Shown here: piece by piece, positions 21,656-29,858 of the stretch
Numbering within the stretch: the first letter of the stretch is position 1
Layout of the letters: each line of letters begins with the position of its first letter
Source: Rhizaria sp. SCN 62-66
Taxonomy: Eukaryota; Rhizaria, unplaced
DNA length: 64,000 nucleotides
Direction: 5' to 3'
Assembly: GCA_001724265.1 (NCBI GenBank)
Contig: MEDY01000057.1
Span: 1-64,000, forward strand
Made by a program: the position numbers and the translations under genes
The notes under the pieces: model-generated
The model's input: the letters and a program-made list of their open reading frames with translations, nothing else
What the model was told of the DNA's origin: nothing
The model's database searches: none

Positions 21656-22315
21656 TCAATCGGTGCACATCTCGGAGACGTAGTCGTCGTAGTGAAAGTA
21701 GCCCTGCGAGTCTACCGCGTGGTGCAAATCGCGAATCAACGCGCTCGTCTGCGCGGGCGTCAGCTTCTGACTACCGTACTCGCACAAAATGCTCTCCAGC
21801 GCGTCGAAGCGAATCTTCCCCGGTGGCGCGCCGGCCTCGAAGACGCGGAACGCCTCGCGAATCTGCGACGCGACGTACGAGGCACGCATTTTGCGCGACA
21901 TGACGGCCAGGAACTCGTCAAACTGGATCGCGCCGTCGTTATTCTCGTCAATCTCGGAGACCATCTGCGTCACGTCGTCCATTGTGACCTGCATGCCGAG
22001 CATGCGCATGAGTTGGTGTAGCTCTTCGTTGCTGATGGAGCCGCTGCGGTCCAGGTCGACCAGCTCGAAGATCTCGCGCAAGTCGGACTTCTGCTCTTCG
22101 GTCAGCGCCACGTACACCGTCGAAGCGGAGGACCGGCTCGCGACCACGTTGTTGTTGCTGCTGTTCGCCGCGGCGGCAGCGGGGGCGCCGCCGATAGAGC
22201 GCATAGCGGCGCCGGAGGCAGGGGATGACATGGCCAGGGAGGGCGACGCGGAACCGGCCGCAGCGGAGGCAGAGGCAGCGGGGTCAGAGCCAGAACCGGG
22301 GGACGGGTACGACAT
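21656..22315 (-). CDS. Calmodulin/centrin-like EF-hand protein
   Basis: A single exon of 219 residues from MSYPSPGSGS. An upstream in-frame ATG at 22420 would add 35 residues of AT-richer sequence, and I do not favour it. Residues 1-68 are Ala/Ser-rich and disordered. From residue 71 (LTEEQKSDLREIFELVD) the protein follows the calmodulin/centrin pattern. EF1 has a complete loop at 87-98 (DLDRSGSISNEE), and EF2 a complete loop at 123-134 (DENNDGAIQFDE). The C-terminal lobe keeps the helical pattern (IREAFRVFE; FDALESILCEYG; LTPAQTSALIRDL). However, loop 3 (EAGAPPGKIRF) and loop 4 (HAVDSQGYFHYDD) lack the ligand positions. Ca2+ binding should thus be confined to the N-lobe. Centrin-like proteins act at basal bodies and centrosomes; calmodulin-like proteins bind target helices. 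Which applies here is open. Confidence 0.8.
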   Translation of the reverse strand: MSYPSPGSGSDPAASASAAAGSASPSLAMSSPASGAAMRSIGGAPAAAAANSSNNNVVASRSSASTVYVALTEEQKSDLREIFELVDLDRSGSISNEELHQLMRMLGMQVTMDDVTQMVSEIDENNDGAIQFDEFLAVMSRKMRASYVASQIREAFRVFEAGAPPGKIRFDALESILCEYGSQKLTPAQTSALIRDLHHAVDSQGYFHYDDYVSEMCTD

Positions 22316-22884
22316 GCGGGGCGCGCAGGTGCGGTTCAGTGGGGAAGTCACTGGCGGGAGCAGGACGCGTGGGCAGCGTGATGTGAGGTTGGGAAAACGG
22401 GACTTTGTTAAAATGAGCAAGTTGGAAACAAAGGAAGGGTTATCTGGTTATTAATAAGGTTTCTGTGGGTATACTAAAATAAAATAACGTTTTCCTAGTT
22501 GACTCGGCCGATATGAGGCTCGGCACTCAATTTTACGGCTAAACGGTCGATGTTTCGCGTATTTTCGAAAGCACGAATCGAGTCCAAGGAGTCGAGCGCT
22601 TCAATCGATCCGTTACTGTCCCACGGCGAACTTCGTCTTTGTATGTGATAGAACTGTGTATTTGAACTAGGTAAGGCTGAAACTGTAAACTATATAACTA
22701 GAACTAAGATTTCACATGTAAATCCGGCTTTTTTCTCGTGGATCAGTCATTTGTGCGAGATATGCCATTGAATTGTGCCGCTGCCAGCCTAAAATGGCAA
22801 AGCAGAAGTGTGTCGTCTTAGAACGCTAACGAAGAATAGCAAACACATGTCAGGGCAAATGTGTCACGGCAGAAAATTGCACTC
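22316..22884. other. Intergenic, 0.57 kb
   Basis: Sequence between the EF-hand gene start and the Dad1-like gene stop (both minus strand), hence promoter of one and 3' region of the other. It contains ACTCGGCCGATA near 22501, resembling a site near 16430. No gene seen. Confidence 0.4.
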
Positions 22885-23344
22885 TCAGTTGCGCCCATAC
22901 GCTGTAGAAGCACCAGCCATGACAGACCCCGGCAAAGCGGCAGAGCGCATGGGCTGCGCGGCGGAGTCGGCGGGGCCGACTGGAATCACTCTCTCGCAGA
23001 GGTGAGACCACGCGTCTGCGGGGCGGTTCAGCTCTTGTGCAACGTCTACAGCGCCGGAAATGTCGAGCACAAGCGCAGACACGCCGCTAGCCGCTGTATT
23101 GACCTCCTAAGCAAGCGAGAGCGAGTGAGAGCAGAGCAATGATACGGGCGAGTGAGGCGAGGGCTTCAAGAGGAAACAAGGGGTTAGAATGCAATTTAGA
23201 TATCAGGAACAGAGTATAAACTAAAACGGTAAGACGCAAACGTACGGAAACAATGGCTTCAAGAAGCTGGGCCATTTCGGCATCGAATGCACTGCCAGTG
23301 ACGGATGTTGGAGCACGGTAGGAGAAGTTCGCAGTACCACTCAT
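22885..23344 (-). CDS. DAD1: Probable DASH/Dam1 complex subunit Dad1
   Basis: Exons 23344-23246 and 23106-22885, joined at a phase-0 intron (GTACGT...CTTAG), give 106 residues. Dad1 is one of the small helical subunits of the DASH/Dam1 ring that couples kinetochores to microtubules. Residues 24-70 align without a gap to the Dad1 helix as I remember it: LLEAIVSEVNTAASGVSAL, then a helical stretch, then the VAQEL...AW pattern matching the family's V.G.EF....LW, followed by a polar Ser/His and a hydrophobic. The splice junction falls inside the helix and is needed for the match. N- and C-terminal flanks (residues 1-22 and 75-106) are Ala/Ser-rich with no domain. Length fits the family (about 75-120 residues). 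The call rests on hydrophobic register and a single Trp, so chance similarity of a short helix is the main alternative. Confidence 0.55.
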
Positions 23345-24117
23345 CTAAGCTTAGGAAGAACAACAGGATATATAAGCGCAGTAGTCAAGTAATGAGGGAC
23401 TAAGAAATAAATAGAAGTATGATGAAATATATTTCTATAGCAACTCATTTAACGATGAGGACACGATATGGCAGCTGTTTGAAGACTGTCGGCTCGTTGG
23501 GGTTTGATAGCCGTTGTTGGTGGCTCGCGCCACAACCAGTAGTCACGACAGGTGCCTGACAAACTTCAAGTGATTTGATGCCTTAAATGAACTTTTGACA
23601 AAATAATACTTCAGTATTGTCATTTTCTAGATTTTCTGTTTTATTCATCGTTGTTAAAAACTGATTTTCGCATATTCTTCTTATTGATCATTCTTCTCCA
23701 CATATTTTTGGCGACCTGATTCTTTCGAGTCCAAAAGAGATTTCTTAAGAATACCTAAATAAGTAGTCGCGAAAAAGAAGACATAGTCACAAAAGATGGA
23801 TTGTAATCACGCTTTCAGCATGGGAATAAAAAGTTGTACCCTATTAAATCGCTTTCTCCACACAAAATGGCTCCTGATTTCAAGTCATGTGTACGGTCAA
23901 GGCGTGGTAAGGCTTTAAGAGTATGTTTTGTATTATGACAGGCATGAGCACGAAGCAATTAATATCAATATATGAGTAGATTTATAGACTACGTAACCAT
24001 TGTTGTGAAAGACTTGTCTCCTGGCCCGCCATGGGACGCAGCGCAGACAACATTTCTTCCTTTCGCGTCGCTTTTGAACGCCATACTTGCTCACAGTACC
24101 ACAGCAAGAAGGCAAGC
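23345..24117. other. Intergenic, 0.77 kb
   Basis: Very AT-rich sequence between the Dad1-like gene start and the CWC22 stop (both minus). The segment around 23570-23900 is the least GC-rich of the window. No gene or RNA recognised. Confidence 0.5.
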
Positions 24118-26844
24118 TCACCGGCGCGGACTGCGGCTGCGGCTGCGGTCGCGGCTGTCGTCGCGGCGGCGGCGCGGCGGCGACCGACTGCGACTGCTGC
24201 TTGCACTGCGACGGCGATTGCGATCGCGGCTGTCGCTGCGGCTGTCGCTTCGGCTGCGGTTACGTCGCGGCGAGTCTCCGTAGCGGTCCCCGCGGCGCGC
24301 GCGCGCGGGCGGCGACAGCGCGCGTTTGCCGCGGGAGCTGGTCCCTGTGGCACCTGTGGGACCCGCGGTGGCCACCGGTGCGCTCACACTGCCACTAGTG
24401 CTGAGAGAAGAGGACGAGGGCTGCAGCGCAGCGTCATCAGCGGCATTAGAAGCGGCACCAGAAGCGGTGGCGGTGGCGGAGGCGGACTCCGGCTTAACTT
24501 CTTGCTTCACCTCACGCTTGACGTCGCCACGAGGTGACCGTGAGCGCGACCGTGAGTCGCGACGGCGAGGTGACCGTGACCACGACGGCGACACAGAGCG
24601 CGAGCGACGCCGGCGACTCTGCGCTGAACGACGGCGCGGGGGTGACCGTGAGCGCGACTGAGACCGTGAGTCGCGGCGCGGGGGTGACCGTGAGCGCAAG
24701 GGTGACCGTGAGTCACGGCGTCGAGGTGACCGTGAGCGCGACTGAGACCGTGACCGTGAGCCCGAGCTAGAACGAGAGCGGGAGCGAGAGCTAGAACGAG
24801 AGCGGGAGCGAGAAGAAGACGGCGACCGACTGCGACTGCGGCGCTCGCGCTTCACCTCGCGCTTCACCTCACGCTTCACACCGCCACGCCGGCCATCGCG
24901 GCTGTCGCGACCATCACGACTGCTACTGCGGCTGCGGCTGCGGCTCGAGCCACTGTCGCTGTCACTGTCGCTGGAGCGGCTGCCGCGGCGGCCACGGCCA
25001 CGGCCACGGCCGCGGCGCCTGTCGCGGTCGCTGTCGCTGTCGGACCAGAACGAGTCCGAACTGGAGGAGGAGGACGACGACGAGTCAGAGTCTGACGAGT
25101 CCGACTCTGCGAGCGCGCGCGCCGCCGCGGCAGCAGCGTCGCCCATATCCTCGGCCGCGCGCGCCGCAGCGGCCTCGGCCATCGCGCGACGCTGCTCGCG
25201 CAGGTGCTCCTTGAGCGGCTCCGCGAGCAGCCCCAACCCGATCTCGGTGAAGAAGCGGACCGCGAACTTGCTCGCCTCGGGGTGTTCCTTGGGAAACAGC
25301 CCCGCCGCGGCCTCAGCCAAGCCAGGGGAAAGCAGCCGCGCACGCAGCCGCGCGGCCGTCATGAGCTGCGCAAGCTCCTGGAACAGCTCCTTGACGAAGA
25401 TACGCGTCGAGACGTTCGTCTCGCGCTCCGACAGGCGGACGTAAGAGAGGACGCCCCAGTCGATGGCGTCGGTGTGCAGCAGGTGCGCGTAGCACAGAGC
25501 CAGGTTGCGCAGCTTGGACAGCGGGAAGTCGTGCATAGTGGCGTAGTTGAGCGCGAACGCGTCCTCGAACTCGAGCCGGTAGCCACCCTCGCGACCCGAG
25601 TCGACTTTGCACAGCCGCTCAGCGAGCGAGCCGTACAGCCGCATGTACGAGCGTTCGTTGCCACAGCACAGCAGCACCATGTTGGCGACCTCGCGCTTGC
25701 CGCCCTCGCGCAGCGGCAGCCGCAGCAGCTTGTGCGCCGCTTCCTCGAAGGTGAGCGAGGACACGATGATGAGGTAGACCTTGCGACGCAGCTCCATCGC
25801 GAGCGCGCTGCTGCCGTCGTAGACGCTCCCACTCGCGCTCACGCCGCCGTGCGCCGACAGCGCGTGCGCCGCTGCGGCGATGGACGGGTCGTGCTTATGC
25901 TGCTGCTGCTGCTGCTCATCGTCCGCGGCGTCGGCTTCGTCGTCGGCGTCGTCGTCGTCGTTTTCGCCGAGGATTTCGGCGCGGACAACGGCGTACTCGT
26001 CCTCATGTTGCTGCCACGCCGGGTCGCGCTTGAACACGTCCAGCAGCGCCTCCGCGTCGTGGTCGCCGTCCAGCTCGGCCTCGTGCGTAATCTGGTCGTC
26101 CAGCTCCACCAGGTCGAGTCGCGCGTCGATGGCCGGGTGGGACTTGAACCCTGCGCGGTAGGCCGCAAGCACGGTCTCGCACTGCACCTGCACAGGGCCG
26201 GAGAGCTTGCCCTCGGAGAGGACGGCGCGGAAGCGCGCGAAGACGGCCGCGTCGACCTGCCGGCGGAAGAGGTCCAGCAGCGTCGCGCCAACCTCGAGCG
26301 TAAAGGTGGCCGCGAGGGACACGGCGTCGTCGGTCGGCGTCTCGAGCAGAGCGTCGATGATCTGCAGTGCGAGGACTTCATGCGCGACGCGGTAGTTGAC
26401 CAAGTGCGCGAGAAAGGCGCACGCCGCGGAACCACCGGCGCGGTCGCCACGCTTCCACCCGCGGCGGAACTTGAGGATGAGGCGGCGCAGGAGGATGTCG
26501 CCGATCTCGGGCAGCTTCGTGTTGATGATAGAGACGAGCGCGGCGTAGACGCGGGTGAGCGAGGGCGCCGCCTCTTGTGCGGCGAGCAGCGAACGGCACA
26601 CGAGGCCGCGGCCGCGGATGAGGTTTTCGTGGAAAAGCTCGGCAACAATGTTCGGCAGGTTGTCGGTGTTGGCCTTGTTGATGAGACCGTTGATGCTGCG
26701 CCGCAGGGCCTCCCAGCGCTCGCGTTGGAGCGTCTCTTCGCGGAGCTGAGACGCGTCAGCAGCGTCCGCGCCCTGGGCGGCCTGCTGCTCGCGCAGCATG
26801 CGCAATTTCGCAGGAGGGACGTAAACACCGGTTTTGTTCGACAT
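24118..26844 (-). CDS. CWC22: Pre-mRNA splicing factor CWC22
   Basis: One exon, 908 residues. CWC22 is a spliceosome component that binds eIF4A3 and loads the exon-junction complex. The start MSNKTGVYVPPAKLRML carries the family's PPAKLRM signature. The MIF4G domain spans about residues 44-245, including WEALRRSINGLINKANTDN and FRRGWKRGDRAGG. An acidic Asp-rich linker precedes the MA3 domain at about 345-460, including LRRKVYLIIVSSLTFEEAAH. The conserved region after MA3 is also present (ALNYATMHDFPLSKLRNLA; WGVLSYVRLSERETNVSTRI). Residues from about 575 to the end are an SR/RS-rich tail, [20 protein letters not shown] followed by repeated RSRS and RDSRS units with KREVKRE motifs. This tail makes up about a third of the protein. 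The gene is divergent from SPT4, whose start lies 340 bp away. Confidence 0.93.
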   Translation of the reverse strand: MSNKTGVYVPPAKLRMLREQQAAQGADAADASQLREETLQRERWEALRRSINGLINKANTDNLPNIVAELFHENLIRGRGLVCRSLLAAQEAAPSLTRVYAALVSIINTKLPEIGDILLRRLILKFRRGWKRGDRAGGSAACAFLAHLVNYRVAHEVLALQIIDALLETPTDDAVSLAATFTLEVGATLLDLFRRQVDAAVFARFRAVLSEGKLSGPVQVQCETVLAAYRAGFKSHPAIDARLDLVELDDQITHEAELDGDHDAEALLDVFKRDPAWQQHEDEYAVVRAEILGENDDDDADDEADAADDEQQQQQHKHDPSIAAAAHALSAHGGVSASGSVYDGSSALAMELRRKVYLIIVSSLTFEEAAHKLLRLPLREGGKREVANMVLLCCGNERSYMRLYGSLAERLCKVDSGREGGYRLEFEDAFALNYATMHDFPLSKLRNLALCYAHLLHTDAIDWGVLSYVRLSERETNVSTRIFVKELFQELAQLMTAARLRARLLSPGLAEAAAGLFPKEHPEASKFAVRFFTEIGLGLLAEPLKEHLREQRRAMAEAAAARAAEDMGDAAAAAARALAESDSSDSDSSSSSSSSSDSFWSDSDSDRDRRRGRGRGRGRRGSRSSDSDSDSGSSRSRSRSSSRDGRDSRDGRRGGVKREVKREVKRERRSRSRSPSSSRSRSRSSSRSRSRSSSGSRSRSQSRSRSPRRRDSRSPLRSRSPPRRDSRSQSRSRSPPRRRSAQSRRRRSRSVSPSWSRSPRRRDSRSRSRSPRGDVKREVKQEVKPESASATATASGAASNAADDAALQPSSSSLSTSGSVSAPVATAGPTGATGTSSRGKRALSPPARARRGDRYGDSPRRNRSRSDSRSDSRDRNRRRSASSSRSRSPPRRRRDDSRDRSRSRSPRR
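24530..24800 (-). repeat. SR-dipeptide coding repeat in CWC22
   Basis: On the plus strand this reads as imperfect repeats of GTGACCGTGAGCGCGACTGA-like units; on the coding (minus) strand they give RSRS/RDSRS dipeptides. The repeat also keeps the opposite strand open, which explains spurious plus-strand frames here. Confidence 0.8.
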
Positions 26845-27184
26845 TTACTCTGTATCCCTGAGTGGGTCGAAGGTATCACTCCCAGATTCGATTTCAAATC
26901 TCCCTTCCTTACCGCAGCTTGGCCGACGGCGACCAACGGCTGGATTGGTGGACCAGGATTGGCCGTCACAAAAGAGGCTCATCTCTGCTTTCCACCGCCG
27001 TCGTATAGAGACTCTCGATATGGGGTCTGTTTCTATGCGACATGATACCTTTATTTTGTATTTTTGTTTTTCTAACGAGCTTTACAGGCCTGCTGTGTCC
27101 GCCAAGATTATACCTCACCATCAATCCCGCGCCTTCACCTTGTTCTCCTGCTCGGCTTTGTCCCTCCAAGGCGCGCGACAGACA
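26845..27184. promoter_or_regulatory. Bidirectional upstream region of CWC22 and SPT4
   Basis: 340 bp between two divergent start codons of conserved RNA-processing/transcription genes. It likely contains both promoters. No specific element identified. Confidence 0.5.
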
Positions 27185-27696
27185 ATGAGCGAGTCGTTCC
27201 GTCCTGCGAAGCTGCGCGCGTGCATTCACTGCCGTCGTGTCCAGTACGAGAAGGATTTCACCTCGACAGGCTGCGCCAACTGCGGCACCCGCATCTGCAC
27301 CCCCAACTTCGTCGGGTCCGTCCTTTCATCTCCTTTCCCCGCTATCTCTCGCCCCGCAACAATTTTGTAACACCCCCGTCTCACCTTGCCCGCTTACCCA
27401 CAATTGTTTTGTGTTATATTCGCCGCGTTTGTAGGCTGATCGCGATGATGACGCCGCGCTCGTCGTGGGTCGCACGCGCCCAGAGCATCGTCTCCCTTAA
27501 GCCCGGCACCTACGCCGTGTCCGTCACGGTGCCCGAGAACGCCGAGGCCGCTGAGGATGAGGAGCTCGACGCCGGGCTTAACGGCGTTAACGACGAGTAC
27601 GAGGACGACCTTGCGGGGCTCCCCGACGCTGACAGGGAGGCGGAGACCGGCGGCGCCGGCCGCAGCGCCATTCGTTACGACGACGAGGACGACTGA
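27185..27696 (+). CDS. SPT4: Transcription elongation factor SPT4
   Basis: Exons 27185-27315 and 27435-27696, joined at a phase-2 intron (GTCCGT...TGTAG), give 130 residues. SPT4 pairs with SPT5 (DSIF) to keep RNA polymerase II processive. The zinc ribbon is complete: C13-x2-C16 in LRACIHCRR and C30-x2-C33 in GCANCGT. The join restores PNFVGLIAMMTP..SWVA.AQ, the most conserved SPT4 block, followed by LKPGTYAVSV. The loop between the second Cys pair and the FVG block is about ten residues shorter than in human or yeast SPT4. The C-terminal tail is an acidic extension (EDEELDAGLNGVNDEYEDD and RYDDEDD) rather than the usual GRLP region. Its promoter region is shared with CWC22. Confidence 0.9.
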
Positions 27697-28530
27697 GCGA
27701 CGAGTTCCAAGACAAAAGCATCTCCACAATCAGCTCTCAGTCGAGACGACAGGTGCGCTATTTGATAAGACATAGTGTATATTTCTCGAGAACCTTTTAG
27801 TTGCACATTTGTGACATTTATTTGCGTGAAGATCGCATGATTTTGGTGAGGGCCGATCACAGGGCCTGCTTTGGGGACTCTCAAATGCGTCGCGATATGC
27901 GTCCTAGACGTGTCGGTGGCGTTTTAAAAGGTCTATGCGCACATACACAACTATACATAGAATTCATTCAACTTAGTCTCATTGTATATTGTACTCATTG
28001 CAAATCGCTGCGTCCACTGAACTCTGCAAAGTGACTGTGATCACTGCGAGCTGACTGGCGGCAGTCCAACGGCTCCCACACACCGGCCGTTGGGGGCGAA
28101 CTTGGAATCAAAAGTTCATCGTGAAGACGTTCGTATAATAGCGATATATTTCACCATAATACTAGATTATATTTTCGATATGTGGGAAGATCACTTGCAG
28201 CAGAAATGCAGCCGGATTATGCTCGAAATTTGCCTCGGGAAGAGATCTGCTTCCCGCAGGTCCACGCTCTTGACTAGTCGACTTTTCATCGACTCTCACG
28301 CCATGTGATCTGCACAATGAAACTGCAAACACTGTGTCTCGTTTAACTGCGCACCTTTCTACCTTATCATGATGCATTCTCACCGCGAAGTCTCTCTGAT
28401 CCCCTGTACTAGCTTGCTCTCCTTGCACACTGTTCGCAGCTCTTTCGAGCCCGCCTTCCCTTGATCTTTCTCGCAGCCACCGCTTTCTTCTAAACTTCAC
28501 CGCCGCGCTTCCGCCGCGCACCGTTGCCTT
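27697..28530. other. Intergenic, 0.83 kb
   Basis: Region between SPT4 and the CSRNP-like gene (both plus strand). The last 200 bp before the start codon is pyrimidine-rich, a likely promoter or 5' UTR. The short frames seen have no domain. Confidence 0.45.
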
Positions 28531-29807
28531 ATGTCGTCGACCGGACGCTATCCGCTGCGCTCGCGCTCGCGTTCTCCACTGCCTCACGACTTGCCCTTGT
28601 CCCGCGCAGACGCTCCCGATGGCCGCTTCCCTCCCTCTGGCCCCGCCGCCGCTGCCGCTGCCCCTGCCGCTGGCACGGCCACTGGCACTGTAACCACTCC
28701 GGCAGCCACTGCACCGACATCAGCAGCTCCCGCGGGCGATGCTGTTGTCGCCGTCGACGCCCCCGTCCGGTCAGAGTCCGCGCCCACTTGTGACACCGCG
28801 TCGTCCACAGCAACATCGACAGCAACTGCGACTGTTACTTCTACTGCGACTTCGACTGGCACAGCGTCTGGCAGCTCGCGCCGCGTGCCGCCGCGCGTGT
28901 ACAAGCCGTCGCCCGTGCCGTCCAAGAGCGCGCCGCCCCGCGCCTCTGCGGGCCAGCTCGCTCCGGCCGCGGCACGAAACAACAACGCAGTCGCAGTCGC
29001 AACCGCCGCCGCCGCCGCCGCCGCAAATGCTGCTGCTAGTGCAAGTGCAGGTCTGAGCGCCCGCGTTGTCACGCAGTCTTCGTCGTCCTCAGCTGCACCG
29101 CTGTCATCATCGTCGTCTGCGGCTGTCGCCGCCGCCGCCGCCCGCGCCCGCCGCGCCGCGACTGCCGCCGCCTCGGCCGCTTCTCTCCCCGCCTCCGGCC
29201 CGAGCGCTGCCCATGCACACCGTTCATCCAGAGCGACTGCCGCGAGTTCCGGCGACAGCGGGGTCCCCGAGGAGCTGCAGACGCGCGCCAAGGTGCTCCG
29301 TGAGCGCCCCGCGCGGTCCGCCGTCGCGCCCGTCGTCGACGCCGCACTGGCGGCCACCTCCGCCGCCGCGGGCGCCGCGCGCGCGCTGCTGCTGACGGCG
29401 ATCGCGACCGAGAGCGCGCCCGTGTACGACAGCGCGGAGGTTGTCACGCCACTTGTCTCTGCCTCGGGCGCGGACCCCGCGCGCCCCCTCACGCTCTCCC
29501 AGTCACTTCCCACCAGAACTACAACTGCTGAGGCTGAGGCGGCTGATGGTGTGGAATCGGAGAAGGTGAGTGCGCCCGCGGCCAAGCGCACCCGCGGCGC
29601 TTCCACTGCACTCCCTTCTTCTCTGCCCGCGGTTCCCACTGCGGGCCGCGCTGGTGCGCGCAGGGGCGCTGTGTCCGTCATAGTCACGTCCTCTTCTAGT
29701 AGCAGCTCTAGCTCTAGCTCTAGCTCTCGAGGCGCTGACGCTGATGTCGAGGCCGAGGTGATGCTGCCTACTCCTGCCGCTCCCGTCTCGGTCACCAACG
29801 CAAACAG

Positions 29808-29858
<51 letters not shown>

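Noticed and set aside
25204-27045. 613-codon plus-strand frame opposite CWC22
   Set aside because: The minus strand encodes MIF4G and MA3 domains; the plus frame is an Arg/Val-rich shadow.
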